Assembly: GCF_024199925.1 (NCBI RefSeq)
Contig: NZ_JANADR010000001.1
Location: 4,708,501-4,772,500, forward strand
Source: Bradyrhizobium sp. CCGUVB1N3
GTDB lineage: Bacteria > Pseudomonadota > Alphaproteobacteria > Rhizobiales > Xanthobacteraceae
Reading direction: 5' to 3'
Length of the DNA stretch: 64,000 bases
In this document: positions 51,840 through 61,844 of the stretch, piece by piece
Layout: each line of letters starts with the position of its first letter
How positions within the stretch are numbered: position 1 is the first letter of the stretch
The notes under the pieces: model-generated
Database searches by the model: none
The model's input: the letters and a program-made list of their open reading frames with translations, nothing else
What the model was told of the DNA's origin: nothing
Made by a program: the position numbers and the translations under genes

Positions 51840-52688
51840 ATGCAGTGGACGGTAGGCCAGGTGCGGATCACCAAATTCGTGGAAATGGAGACGGTCGGCT
51901 CGACACGCTTCATCCTGCCGCTGGCAAGCACTGAGGAAATCCGGAAGCTGCCCTGGCTGATCCCGCATTTCGCCACCGAGGAGGGCCGGCTGAAAATGTC
52001 GATCCATTCGCTGGTGGTGGAGGCGCCGTCGCGCCGCATCGTCGTCGACACCGGCCTCGGCAACGACAAGCAGGGCCGCAACGTCCCGACCTGGAACAAT
52101 CGCAACACACCGTTCCTGGAGACCATGACCGCGGCGGGCTTTGCGCCCGACAGCATCGACACCGTGCTGTGCACGCATCTCCATGTCGATCATGTCGGCT
52201 GGAACACGAAGCTCGTTGGCGAGAAGTGGGTGCCGAGTTTCCCGAACGCCCGCTATTTGTTCGGCAGAACAGAATACGAGTATTGGCGCGACCACGCGAC
52301 CGAACCGGACAAGGCGGCCGTGTTCACCGATTCCGTGAAACCCGTCGTGGACGCCGGCCTCGCGGACCTGATCCCGAGCGACCACCGGCTGTGCGAGGAA
52401 ATCAGCATGATCCCGACGCCCGGCCACAGCCCCGGCCATATGAGCGTCCTGATCCGCTCCGGTGGCGAGCAGGCACTGCTCGCGGGCGATGCCGCACACC
52501 ACCCCTGCCAGATGGCGCATCTCGACTGGTGCTCGACGGTGGATTCCGACCCGCAACAATCAGCGAGGACGCGAGGTGAGCTGTTCTCGCGCTTTGCCGA
52601 CACCCCGACGCTCGTGATCGGCGGGCATTTTTCCGGCGGATATATCAAGCGGGATGGAGATGCGTTCAAATTCGTGACGCTGGGGTGA
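51840..52688 (+). CDS. MBL-fold metallo-hydrolase
   Basis: 282 residues from ATG at 51840. The metal-binding motif CTHLHVDHVGWNT (HxHxDH, H113, H115, D117, H118) is followed by TPGHSPGHMSV, LLAGDAAHHP and GGHFSGGYIKR, a full di-zinc site set. The N-terminus MQWTVGQVRITKFVEME is that of the quorum-quenching-lactonase-like group, but the substrate is unknown. It is paralogous to the gene at 56.1 kb. The 3' end is followed at once by the IS110-split palindrome. Confidence 0.88.
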   Translation: MQWTVGQVRITKFVEMETVGSTRFILPLASTEEIRKLPWLIPHFATEEGRLKMSIHSLVVEAPSRRIVVDTGLGNDKQGRNVPTWNNRNTPFLETMTAAGFAPDSIDTVLCTHLHVDHVGWNTKLVGEKWVPSFPNARYLFGRTEYEYWRDHATEPDKAAVFTDSVKPVVDAGLADLIPSDHRLCEEISMIPTPGHSPGHMSVLIRSGGEQALLAGDAAHHPCQMAHLDWCSTVDSDPQQSARTRGELFSRFADTPTLVIGGHFSGGYIKRDGDAFKFVTLG

Positions 52689-52744
52689 GCTCTTGTCCCG
52701 GACGCGCTGCAGCGTGAAACGCTGCTGCGCAGAGCCGGCAACTG

Positions 52745-53846
<1,102 letters not shown>

Positions 53847-54041
53847 GACCCAGAATGCCACGACGTGGGCCCCGGCTCAGCAGCGCATCACTTCGTGCTG
53901 CGCAGCGTCCGGGGCAAGAGACCTTGGCGAACCCAGCGAATTGAGAGGGCTGCAATGCACCGGCCCATAGGCGGTTGAAATTCCCGCCGCCCTGTTCCAT
54001 GAAGCTGTTTAACCGGCCAGTCCATCCAGGGAGAGACGAGA

Positions 54042-54884
54042 ATGAAGCTTGTTCGTTATGGTGAAAAAGGTGCAGAAAAGCCCGGTCTGATCGACAAATC
54101 CGGCCAGCTGCGCGACCTCTCGGCCCATGTGAAGGACCTGACCGGCGAGGCCTATTCGCCGGAGTCCCTAAAGAAGCTCGCAGCGCTCGATCCGGCCTCA
54201 CTGCCGGCGGTCTCGGGCAAGCCCCGGTTCGGCTCCCCCGTCACCGGAATCTCGAAATTCGTGGCGATCGGCCTCAACTACAGCGACCACGCCAAGGAGA
54301 CCGGCGCGGCGATCCCGACCGAGCCGATCATCTTCATGAAGGCCAACACCGCCCTGTCCGGTCCGAACGATCAGGTCGAGAAGCCGCGCGGCTCCACCAA
54401 GCTCGACTGGGAGGTCGAGATTGCCGCCATCATCGGCACCCGCGCCAAATACGTCTCTGAGGCCGACGCGCTGAACTACGTTGCCGGCTACTGCGTCTGC
54501 AACGACGTCTCCGAGCGCAACTTCCAGACCGAGCGCCTGGGTCAGTGGACCAAGGGCAAGTCGCATGACACGTTCGGTCCGCTCGGACCGTGGCTCGCGA
54601 CCAAGGACGAGATCAAGGACGTGCAGAACCTGTCGATGTGGCTCGACGTCAACGGCCAGCGCCGTCAGACCGGTTCGACCGCGACCATGATCTTCACCAT
54701 GGCCCAGTGCGTCTCCTACGTCTCGCAGTTCATGACGCTGCTGCCCGGCGACATCATCACGACGGGTACACCGCCCGGCGTCGGCATGGGCATGAAGCCG
54801 CCGACCTATCTCAATGTCGGCGACGTCGTCGCGCTCGGCATCGAAGGTCTCGGCGAGCAGCGCCAGGAGATCGTCGCGGCGTAG
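54042..54884 (+). CDS. Fumarylacetoacetate hydrolase family protein
   Basis: 280 residues. The family core is GISKFVAIGLNYSDHAKETG, FMKANTALSGPND, TKLDWEVEIAAIIG (metal-binding Glu pair), GYCVCNDVSERNFQ (metal-binding Asp) and GDIITTGTPPGVGMGMKPP. The N-terminal cap (MKLVRYGEKGAEKPGLID) is that of ureidoglycolate lyase and 2,4-diketo-3-deoxy-L-fuconate hydrolase-like members. They cleave C-C bonds in diketo acids with Mg or Mn. The exact substrate is not evident. Flanked by repeats on both sides; monocistronic. Confidence 0.9.
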   Translation: MKLVRYGEKGAEKPGLIDKSGQLRDLSAHVKDLTGEAYSPESLKKLAALDPASLPAVSGKPRFGSPVTGISKFVAIGLNYSDHAKETGAAIPTEPIIFMKANTALSGPNDQVEKPRGSTKLDWEVEIAAIIGTRAKYVSEADALNYVAGYCVCNDVSERNFQTERLGQWTKGKSHDTFGPLGPWLATKDEIKDVQNLSMWLDVNGQRRQTGSTATMIFTMAQCVSYVSQFMTLLPGDIITTGTPPGVGMGMKPPTYLNVGDVVALGIEGLGEQRQEIVAA

Positions 54885-54891
54885 GCTCTCT

Positions 54892-55043
54892 GTCCTCATC
54901 CTGAGGAGCGCGCAGAGCGCGCGTCTCGAAGGATGAGCCAGGAACACGGTCATCCGACGTTTTGCGCCGGGTGACGCGAGAGCATCTCTCGTTGCCTATC
55001 CTTCGAGACGCGCGCCCATGGGCGCGCTCCTCAGGATGAGGAC
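54892..55043. repeat. Palindromic intergenic repeat with 22-bp perfect arms
   Basis: The outer arms (54892-54913 and 55022-55043, beginning GTCCTCATCCTGAGGAGCGC) are perfect reverse complements, and a second nested pair (TCTCGAAGGAT / ATCCTTCGAGA) lies inside. It belongs to the interspersed palindromes of this chromosome segment and lies between two plus-strand genes. Confidence 0.85.
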
Positions 55044-55070
55044 TGTATTTTTGGACAGAGGTTATTCCAA

Positions 55071-55682
55071 ATGAAGCTCACCTTCTCCCCCGCCTCGCCC
55101 TTCGCGCGCAAGGTGCGCATTGCCGCGATCGAGCTTGGGCTCGTCGACAAAATCGAATTCGTGCCCGCAACCGTCGCGCCGGGGCAGGCGAACGAGGACT
55201 ATTCGCGCATCACGCCGCTGAAGAAGCTGCCGGTGCTCATCACCGACAATGGCGAGGTGATCCTCGATTCCTACGTCATCTTCGAATATCTCAACGAGCT
55301 CGCCGGCGGCAATCTGATCCCGGATTACGGTCCGCGCCGCTGGTCGGCCAAGACCGATCATTCGCTGCTCAACGGCATGCTCGATTCCATGCTGCTGTGC
55401 CGCTACGAGAGGATGGTACGGCCGCAGGGGCTGCAATGGCAGGCCTGGGCCGACGACCACTGGAACCGGGCATGGACCGGCATGGCGCGGTTCGAGAACC
55501 GCCCCGAAGTCCTGAACGGTCCGTTCGACATCTCGCAGATCGGCCTCGTTTGCGTGCTCGGCTATGCCGACTTCCGCTTCGCCGATTGCGGTTGGCGCAA
55601 GGCCTATCCGAAGCTCGACGCTTTCCATCAGAAGATGCTGGAGCGTCCCTCCGTGAAAATCTCGGTGCCGCCGCCGGCGTAG
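55071..55682 (+). CDS. Glutathione S-transferase family protein
   Basis: 203 residues. The N-terminal thioredoxin-like domain is MKLTFSPASPFARKVRIAAIELGL, with FVPATVAPGQANEDYSRITPLKKLPVLI (cis-Pro before VLI) and EVILDSYVIFEYLNE. The helical C-terminal domain is from about 85 (LNGMLDSMLLCRYERM, DISQIGLVCVLGYADFRF). Ser11 may take the catalytic role (SPASPFARK). Such proteins conjugate or reduce electrophiles with glutathione. The next open frame starts 20 bp later. Confidence 0.88.
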   Translation: MKLTFSPASPFARKVRIAAIELGLVDKIEFVPATVAPGQANEDYSRITPLKKLPVLITDNGEVILDSYVIFEYLNELAGGNLIPDYGPRRWSAKTDHSLLNGMLDSMLLCRYERMVRPQGLQWQAWADDHWNRAWTGMARFENRPEVLNGPFDISQIGLVCVLGYADFRFADCGWRKAYPKLDAFHQKMLERPSVKISVPPPA

Positions 55683-55701
55683 CGCAGGACCTTTGGGGAG
55701 A

Positions 55702-56086
55702 ATGACGATGTGCGACCGTTTTCCCCGCCTCACAATTCTCGGCGCGAGCCTTGTGCTCGCGTTGATCGTCTCTGCTCATGTGCGAGCTGACGGCATGACG
55801 CCTGGACAACAAAACCTCGCCTGCGGTTCGCCATCATCGATCGGCGACGACTGGGCGACAGCGTCTCCAGATAGCGTCGGCATGGACGGCGCACTCGCTC
55901 GCAGACGGCAAGGAAATCAAGTGGGTCGGCGCGCTTGGCTGGGGCGGCCAACGCATCTTCATCGTGCCCGACCTTGATCTCGTCATGATGACCACTGCTG
56001 CGCAGTACGGCCAGCCGAAGGAAGGCCTGGCTGCCATCGACATCCTTTCCAATATCGTCATTCCATCCGTGCGCGACGCGCATTGA
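55702..56086 (+). pseudogene. Serine hydrolase (beta-lactamase family) remnant with internal deletion
   Basis: The start is intact: GGGGAG, ATG at 55702, a signal peptide (LTILGASLVLALIVSAHVRA) and LACGSPSSIGDDWATASPDSVGMDGAL, typical for the N-terminus of class C-like serine hydrolases. It then jumps, in another frame, to LADGKEIKWVGALGWGGQRIFIVPDLDLVMMTT and the C-terminal ILSNIVIPSVRDAH. The catalytic SxxK and YxN regions, several hundred residues, are missing. It is a deletion remnant just ahead of an intact MBL gene. Confidence 0.8.
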
Positions 56087-56103
56087 TACCAGGAGAAGTT
56101 AGC

Positions 56104-56973
56104 ATGAGCCTCACATTCTCGATCGGCGATCTCACCATCCATCGCGTCATCGAACAGGAAACCTCGTTCGTGCCGGCGCTGGAAATGCTGCCCGGACTCA
56201 CGCCCGAGGTACTGGCCGAGAACCGCGCCTGGATGAAGCAGGCGAAAGCGCTCGACGACAACGATGTGCTGATGCTGTGCTTCCAGTCCTATGTGGTGAA
56301 GACGCCGCATCACACCATCCTGATCGATAGCTGCATCGGCAACGACAAACCGCGGCCCAATCGGGCGAAATGGAATATGAAGACCGACGACACGTACCTG
56401 CGCGCGCTGGGCGCCGCCGGTGTCTCGCCTGGCGACATCGACTTCGTGATGTGCACGCATCTGCATGTCGATCACGTCGGCTGGAATACGCGATTGGAGA
56501 ACGGCCGCTGGGTGCCGACCTTCCCCAAGGCGCGTTATCTGTTCGCCAAGCAGGAGTTCGACTACTGGTCCGAGCAGAACGCGAAGGCAGAGGTGCCGCC
56601 TTTCGTCGACAGCGTGCTGCCGGTGGTCGAAGCCAAGCGCCATGAGCTGGTCGGCAATGATCACCAGATCGGCGATCACGTCCGCATCCTGCCGACGCCG
56701 GGCCACACGCCCGGGCACGTCGCCTTCACCTTCGGCCGCGGCAAGGACGACGCGGTGTTCTCGGGCGATCTCATGCACTCGCCGCTGCAGACGCTCTATC
56801 CGGAGCTGTCGATCAAGTTCGACGTCAACCAGGCGCAAGCTGCGAAAACCCGCCGCAGCTTCCTCGAGCGCTATTGCGACACCGATACGCTGTGCTGCAC
56901 GGCGCATTTCCCCTCGCCGTCCAGCGGCAAGATCCGGCGCAAGGGCAACGCCTTCGTCTGCGCGGCGGTGTGA
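56104..56973 (+). CDS. MBL-fold metallo-hydrolase
   Basis: 289 residues from ATG at 56104, with AGGAGAAG upstream; the frame overlaps the hydrolase remnant further up. The metal site is MCTHLHVDHVGWNT (HxHxDH at 119-124), with LPTPGHTPGHVAF, FSGDLMHSPLQ and CTAHFPSPSSGKI. It is paralogous to the 51.8 kb gene, with the same N-terminal order (FSIGDLTIHRVIEQE). It is probably a lactonase or other hydrolase; substrate unknown. Confidence 0.88.
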   Translation: MSLTFSIGDLTIHRVIEQETSFVPALEMLPGLTPEVLAENRAWMKQAKALDDNDVLMLCFQSYVVKTPHHTILIDSCIGNDKPRPNRAKWNMKTDDTYLRALGAAGVSPGDIDFVMCTHLHVDHVGWNTRLENGRWVPTFPKARYLFAKQEFDYWSEQNAKAEVPPFVDSVLPVVEAKRHELVGNDHQIGDHVRILPTPGHTPGHVAFTFGRGKDDAVFSGDLMHSPLQTLYPELSIKFDVNQAQAAKTRRSFLERYCDTDTLCCTAHFPSPSSGKIRRKGNAFVCAAV

Positions 56974-56976
56974 GCG

Positions 56977-57141
56977 CTTACCCTCCCCTGGAGGGGGAGG
57001 GTCGATCGCGCGAAGCGCGAGCGGGGTGGGGTGACCTCTCAACCCGGGCAGCGTTCGACGCGGAGGGACCCTCACCCCACCCCGCTACGCATTCCGCTTC
57101 GCTCCATGCATAGCGACCCTCCCCCTCCAGGGGAGGGTAAG
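56977..57141. repeat. Palindromic intergenic repeat with 28-bp perfect arms
   Basis: The arms 56977-57004 and 57114-57141 (starting CTTACCCTCCCCTGGAGG) are perfect reverse complements enclosing nested GCGGGGTGGGGTGA / TCACCCCACCCCGC words. It lies between convergent MBL and ogt genes and can act as a bidirectional terminator. Confidence 0.85.
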
Positions 57142-57146
57142 AGACC

Positions 57147-57689
57147 TCAATCAAACAAACTCGGCGTGTGGTTGACGAGCGCGCCTTCGATCTCGAGCAT
57201 TTTCAGCTTCGTCACCACGCCGCCATTGGCGGAGAAGCCGCCGGGCTTGTTGCCGGCAGCCAGCACGCGATGGCAGGGCACGACGATCGGGCACGGGTTG
57301 CGGCCGAGCGCCTGGCCGACATCGCGCGACAATTCGACACCGCCGAGGCGCTTTGCGATATCGCCGTAGGTCATGGTCTTGCCGGGCGGGATGGTGCGGG
57401 CGATCTCGTAGACGCCGCGATTGAAGTCGGGAACTCCGTCGAGATCGAGCGGAATGTCGGTGAGATCATCAGGCTCGCCAGCGAGCAGCTTGACGATGCG
57501 GTCGATCGCCTGCTGCACCTCAGCGGTCGGCGGCGCCTCGCTGGCGTCGGCATGACGCTGCTGGATGCGGGTGCGGATCTTGTCCTCGCCGCCCATCGGC
57601 AGTTGCACGCCGTTGATGCCGCGCGGGCCCCAGGCGATGGCACACAGGCCGATTTTGGTCTCGAACAGGACGAAATGCTGGTCGGTCAT
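57147..57689 (-). CDS. ogt: Methylated-DNA-protein cysteine methyltransferase
   Basis: 180 residues from ATG at 57689 (MTDQHFVLFETKIGLCAIAWGP). The active-site motif is NPCPIVVPCHRVLAAGNKPGGFS (PCHRV with the alkyl-accepting Cys), preceded by the DNA-binding helix region TMTYGDIAKRLG and DVGQALGRNP. It removes alkyl groups from O6-alkylguanine in one suicide step. The long open frame upstream is not conserved. Flanked by a palindrome at its 3' end. Confidence 0.93.
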   Translation of the reverse strand: MTDQHFVLFETKIGLCAIAWGPRGINGVQLPMGGEDKIRTRIQQRHADASEAPPTAEVQQAIDRIVKLLAGEPDDLTDIPLDLDGVPDFNRGVYEIARTIPPGKTMTYGDIAKRLGGVELSRDVGQALGRNPCPIVVPCHRVLAAGNKPGGFSANGGVVTKLKMLEIEGALVNHTPSLFD

Positions 57690-57827
57690 GACTCGGTTCC
57701 TGGGCTCTTCCTCGTCGCAGGCCCCCGCTTGTGATCTTCCTGCGCAATCTAGGCTTGGAAATAGTTGCGATCCACCCGGTTTCCGGGAATCTTGCACAGG
57801 AGTTCCTGCCCCCTTTCGAGAGCCTCC

Positions 57828-58627
57828 ATGCAGAGCCTTCACGTCAACGGATATGACATGCCCTATCTCGACGTGGGCGAAGCGAAGGCAGGACCGCCCC
57901 TGGTCTGCGTGCACGGCTCGCTCAACGATTTCCGGGTCTGGGGCTGCGTGCACGGACCGCTGTCGCAGCGCCACCGGCTGATCTGTGTCAGCCTGCGGCA
58001 CTTCTTCCCGGCGCAGTGGGATGGCGTCGGCGACACCTATTCCATTGCGCAGCATGTCGATGACGTTATCGCCTTCATCCGGTCGATCTGATGGGCCATT
58101 CCCGCGGCGGGCATATCTGCTTTCGCGTCGCGCAGGCGCGGCCGGATTTGTTGCGCCGGCTGATCCTCGCCGAGCCCGGCGGCGAGTTGGATAGCAGCCT
58201 TGATCCGGACTACAGAGGCGGCCCCTCGCCGCTGCTGGCACGTTTCACGGCCTCTGCGGAGAAGATCGCCGCCGGCGACGTCGACGGCGGCCTTGCCGTT
58301 TTCGTGGACACGCTGGAGGGAGCGGGCACATGGCCGCGGCTGCCGGCGATGGTGAAGCAGAATTTGCGCGACAACGCCTATACGCTGATCGGGCAGGTCA
58401 GGGACAACCGCCCGCCGTTCTCGAAGGCCGATGCGGAATCGATTCTGATGCCAACGCTGTTCATTCTCGGCGCCCGAACAAAAGGCCTGCTGCCGAAAGT
58501 TCTGCGTGCGCTCGCGGCTCACGTGCCCTACTCCAGGACGGCGGTCATCGAGAACACGACGCATCCGATGTTCGAGCAGGCGCCGCGAAAATATTCCGAC
58601 GTCGTCCTGGATTTTCTGGCGGGCTGA
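57828..58627 (+). pseudogene. Alpha/beta hydrolase, frameshifted upstream copy of a tandem pair
   Basis: The first part (MQSLHVNGYDMPYLDVGEA, VCVHGSLNDFRVW) ends early at 58091. The second part (MGHSRGGHICFRVAQARPDLLRRLILAEPGG… to DVVLDFLAG) continues in another frame. Compared with the intact neighbour, 19 bases are missing between the codons for FI and the LMGHSRGG nucleophile elbow, which causes the shift. The ATG at the junction could allow the second part (178 residues, with Ser) to be made separately. Tandem duplicate of the following gene. Confidence 0.8.
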
Positions 58628-58629
58628 TC

Positions 58630-59442
58630 ATGCAGACTGTTCACGTCAACGGATACGACATGGCCTATCTCGAGGTCGGAGAAGGCCCACCGCTGGTCTG
58701 CGTGCACGGCACGCTCGGCGATTTCCGGACCTGGTATTCGGTGCTCGGCCCGCTCTCGAAAAAGCATCGCGTCATCGCGGTCAGCCTGCGGCATTTCTTT
58801 CCCGAGCACTGGGACGGTGCCGGCGAGGACTACAAGATGGCCCAGCATGTCGCCGACGTCATCGGCTTCATCGAGAGAAGTGGGCGCGCGCCGGTCGACC
58901 TGATGGGACATTCGCGCGGCGGTCACATCGCGTTTCGCGTGGCGCAGGCGCGGCCTGACCTGTTGCGCAAGCTGGTGCTCGCCGAGCCCGGCGGCGATCT
59001 CGACGCCAGCCTGCCGGTCGCGGCAGGTACGCCCGCGCATCCACCGCTCGCAGCGCGCACGGCGCGCTCGGTCGAGATGATCCATGCCGGCGACGTCGAA
59101 GGCGCGCTGCAGAATTTCTATGAGGGCATTGAGGGCGACGGCACCTGGCGGCGCGTGCCGGCCGCCGCAAAACAGCAATTGCGCGACAACGTCGTCACCT
59201 TCCTCGGCCAGCTCAACGAGCAGCGCAAGCCCTACACGCTGGCCGACGCGCAGGCCATCAGGACGCCGACACTGCTGATCGGCGGCGGCGCGACGACAGG
59301 GGGCCTGTCGGCAATCTGGCGCGTGCTGGCCGAGCACATCGCCGGCGCGAAGACGGCTGTGATTGCGAATGCCGGCCACTGGATGTTCGAACAGGCACCG
59401 CAGGAATACGCCAACGTGGTCACGGAGTTTTTGGAGGGATAG
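58630..59442 (+). CDS. Alpha/beta hydrolase
   Basis: 270 residues from ATG at 58630 (MQTVHVNGYDMAYLEVGEG), 2 bp after the stop of its broken tandem copy. The oxyanion region is LVCVHGTLGDFRTW, the nucleophile elbow DLMGHSRGGHIAF, and the His region near the end is NAGHWMFEQAPQEY. It is a general alpha/beta-fold hydrolase; substrate not assignable. With the upstream copy broken, this is the working member of the pair. Confidence 0.9.
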   Translation: MQTVHVNGYDMAYLEVGEGPPLVCVHGTLGDFRTWYSVLGPLSKKHRVIAVSLRHFFPEHWDGAGEDYKMAQHVADVIGFIERSGRAPVDLMGHSRGGHIAFRVAQARPDLLRKLVLAEPGGDLDASLPVAAGTPAHPPLAARTARSVEMIHAGDVEGALQNFYEGIEGDGTWRRVPAAAKQQLRDNVVTFLGQLNEQRKPYTLADAQAIRTPTLLIGGGATTGGLSAIWRVLAEHIAGAKTAVIANAGHWMFEQAPQEYANVVTEFLEG

Positions 59443-59528
59443 CTTCGTTCCCTCCCCCTTTGCAGCAGTGCTAGGCTCACGCGCAATCGCGCGCGGTGCC
59501 GGCGCTCAAGACGCGAAAGGACAGCTTG

Positions 59529-60785
59529 ATGAAATCCCGCCTCGTTCCCCTCCTCGCCCTTTCCCTGCTTGGCCTTGTGTGCGCCAGCGCCACAGCGCAT
59601 GCGGCCGCCGACGAGAAGCTGAAGTCCGCAGCCGAGCAGGAGAAGGCGCCGCTGATCGAGACGCTGCACGACATGGTGATGATCGAGAGCGGCAGCAGCG
59701 ATGTCGAGGGGCTCGCGAAGATGGCGGACTTCACCGAAGCGCGCCTGAAGGCGCTGGGCGCCACGACGCGGCGGCAGAAGACTACGGCAGGCGCCGGCGC
59801 CGATATTGTCGTCGGCACCTTCGAGGGCACGGGTACGCGCAAGCTGTTGCTGATCGGGCATATGGACACGGTCTATCAGCGCGGCATTCTCGCGACCGAG
59901 CCGTACCATGTCGACGGCACCAAGATCTTCGGGCCCGGCATTGCCGACGACAAGGGCGGCATCGCCGTGATCCTGCACGCGCTCAAAATCCTGAAGGACA
60001 CAGGCTGGCACGACTACGCCACGTTGACGGTCTCCCTCAATCCGGACGAGGAGGTCGGCTCGATCGGCTCGGGCGAATTCATCTCACAGCTTGCCGACCA
60101 GCACGACGTGGTGCTGTCCTGCGAGCCGACGGCCTCCTCGCCGCCGGCGCGGAACGATTCCCTGCTGCTGGGTGCGAGCGGCACCGCGACCGGAACAATG
60201 AAGGTGAAGGGACGCGCGTCGCATGCCGGTGCGGCGCCGGACCACGGCCGCAACGCGCTGATCGAGCTTTCGCACCAGTTGCTGCAAACCCAGGATGTCG
60301 CGAAGTCCATCCCGGGCACGCAGCTTAACTGGACGACGTCGAAGGCCGGTACCGTGCGCAACCAGATTCCGGAGGATGCCGAGGCCGGCGCCGATATCCG
60401 CCTCACCGTTTCCGACGGCGTTGCCGAGCTCCAGGCCGCGCTCGACGAGAAGGTCAAGAACAAGCTCGTGCCCGACACCGAGACGACGGTGACGATCGTG
60501 CCGGGGCGTCCGCCCTTCGTTGCCGGCAAGCGCGGCCGCGCGCTCGCACAGGAGGGACAGACGATCTACGCGGAGCTCGGCCGCAAGCTCGACATCGCCG
60601 AGATGACGGGCGGCGCGACCGACGCCGGCTACGCCAACCGCAGTGGCAAGGCCGTCGTCGTCGAAAGCTTCGGTCTTGCCGGCTTCGGCTATCACGCCCG
60701 CGACGAGTTCATCGACACCAACTCGATCGTGCCGCGGCTCTACCTGATGACGCGCATGCTGATCGAGCAGGGGAGGCGGAAGTAG
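59529..60785 (+). CDS. M20-family metallopeptidase, glutamate carboxypeptidase (CPG2)-like
   Basis: 418 residues from ATG at 59529; the frame runs 11 codons further up. The signal peptide is SRLVPLLALSLLGLVCASATAHA. Zinc ligands and catalytic residues follow the M20 order: IGHMDTVY (H111, D113), GPGIADDKGG (D140 or D141), NPDEEVGS (E174, E175), and dimerisation-domain GRASHAGAAPDHGRNAL. The C-terminal ligand His is in GFGYHARDEF. CPG2 releases C-terminal glutamate from folates in the periplasm. Monocistronic. Confidence 0.9.
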   Translation: MKSRLVPLLALSLLGLVCASATAHAAADEKLKSAAEQEKAPLIETLHDMVMIESGSSDVEGLAKMADFTEARLKALGATTRRQKTTAGAGADIVVGTFEGTGTRKLLLIGHMDTVYQRGILATEPYHVDGTKIFGPGIADDKGGIAVILHALKILKDTGWHDYATLTVSLNPDEEVGSIGSGEFISQLADQHDVVLSCEPTASSPPARNDSLLLGASGTATGTMKVKGRASHAGAAPDHGRNALIELSHQLLQTQDVAKSIPGTQLNWTTSKAGTVRNQIPEDAEAGADIRLTVSDGVAELQAALDEKVKNKLVPDTETTVTIVPGRPPFVAGKRGRALAQEGQTIYAELGRKLDIAEMTGGATDAGYANRSGKAVVVESFGLAGFGYHARDEFIDTNSIVPRLYLMTRMLIEQGRRK

Positions 60786-60822
60786 GCGAGCGGTCTTCTG
60801 GATGAGGCACGCCGTCTCCACA

Positions 60823-60906
60823 CCGTCATGCCCGGGGCTGGTCCCGGGGTATCCGCGCATTGGCGTGTAGAAGATCGTGGATGGCCGGGACATGCCCGGC
60901 CATGAC
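60823..60906. repeat. Palindromic intergenic repeat
   Basis: CGTCATGCCCGG at the left end and CCGGCCATGACAG at the right form the outer arms, with GGCCGGGACATG inside. It lies between co-directional M20 and GntR genes. Confidence 0.65.
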
Positions 60907-60995
60907 AGAATCGACGTAATTTCAAATGGTTACATGGCCACCAGTCGAAAGGCTGCTACGCCTTGACTCTCCTGCCCTCCGGCAATAGTTTCGCA

Positions 60996-61016
60996 TACAG
61001 AATTCCGTATTCTGTA
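60996..61016. promoter_or_regulatory. Operator-like palindrome in front of the GntR gene
   Basis: TACAGAAT-TCCGT-ATTCTGTA is a perfect 8-bp inverted repeat with a 5-bp spacer, ending where the AAGGAG ribosome-binding site begins and 14 bp before the GTG start. FCD-type GntR proteins bind short palindromes with AT-rich arms, so this is a candidate autoregulatory site. Confidence 0.6.
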
Positions 61017-61029
61017 AGGAGCCGCCGGC

Positions 61030-61704
61030 GTGATCCCGCTCGACCCGCTGCCCAATCTGATCGACCAGGTCTATGCCCGCATCCTGGAGGCGATCACCGA
61101 TCGCACCTTGCAGCCCGGTCAGCGCATCCGACAGAACGAGCTCGCCGACAGGCTCGGCGTGTCGCGCCAGCCGGTGTCGCACGCGCTGCATCTGTTGCAT
61201 CGGCAGGGACTGGTTGCCGAGAGCGGCCGGCGCGGATTCGAAGTCACGCAGCTCGATCCCGCACGCATTCGCCAGCTCTACGAGGTGCGCAGCGCCATCG
61301 ATGCGCTGGCGGCGCGGCTTGCGGCCGAACGGATCGCGAGCGATGCCGCGGGACGCGAGCGGCTTGCGGCCGCGCTGCGGGCCGGCCGCGCCATCAATCG
61401 CAAGACGTCGTTGAACGAGCTGATCGCGCTCGACGTCGAGTTTCATCGCGCGATCTATCATCTCGCCGGCAATCCCGTGATCGAGGAGACGATCGCGCCG
61501 CAATGGCCACATATGCGTCGCTCGATGGCGACCGTGCTGTCCGAGCTCGACTATCGCGACAGCGCCTGGGCCGAGCATGCGACGATTGCCGGACACATTC
61601 TCGCAGGCGAAGCCAAAGCGGCCGAACGCGCCGCGCTGGCGCATGCGCAGACGGCCGGACGAATGACCGAGGAGAGATTGAGGGCGACGGAAGAGGCGGC
61701 GTAG
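61030..61704 (+). CDS. GntR-family regulator (FadR/FCD type)
   Basis: 224 residues from GTG at 61030, with AAGGAG at 61016-61021. The N-terminal winged helix is LIDQVYARILEAITDRTLQPGQRIRQNELADRLGVSRQPVSHAL followed by GLVAESGRRGFEV. The FCD ligand domain (about 75-215) is LYEVRSAIDALAARLAAER, DVEFHRAIYHLAGNPVIEET and WAEHATIAGHILAGEAKAAERAALAH, with metal-binding Asp and His. It probably controls the downstream PhyH gene and/or itself. Confidence 0.9.
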   Translation: MIPLDPLPNLIDQVYARILEAITDRTLQPGQRIRQNELADRLGVSRQPVSHALHLLHRQGLVAESGRRGFEVTQLDPARIRQLYEVRSAIDALAARLAAERIASDAAGRERLAAALRAGRAINRKTSLNELIALDVEFHRAIYHLAGNPVIEETIAPQWPHMRRSMATVLSELDYRDSAWAEHATIAGHILAGEAKAAERAALAHAQTAGRMTEERLRATEEAA

Positions 61705-61714
61705 CAATTTGCGC

Positions 61715-61814
61715 CGTCATTCCGGGATGGTCATAAGGACCAGACCCGGAATCTCGAGATTCCACAATGCGCAATTGCGCATTGGGGTTCACGCTTCGCG
61801 TGCCCCGGAATGAC
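61715..61814. repeat. Palindromic intergenic repeat
   Basis: Outer arms GTCATTCCGGG and CCCCGGAATGAC enclose GATTCC/GGAATC and AATGCGCAATTGCGCATT, itself a perfect palindrome. Same class as 47474-47576. Confidence 0.75.
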
Positions 61815-61844
61815 AACAACGATAAACAACGGAGGATGCGACCC

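Noticed and set aside
57689..58241. N-terminal extension of the ogt gene
   Set aside because: The open frame continues upstream, but the extra part is antisense to the alpha/beta hydrolase copy and lacks family similarity; ATG at 57689 gives the normal length.
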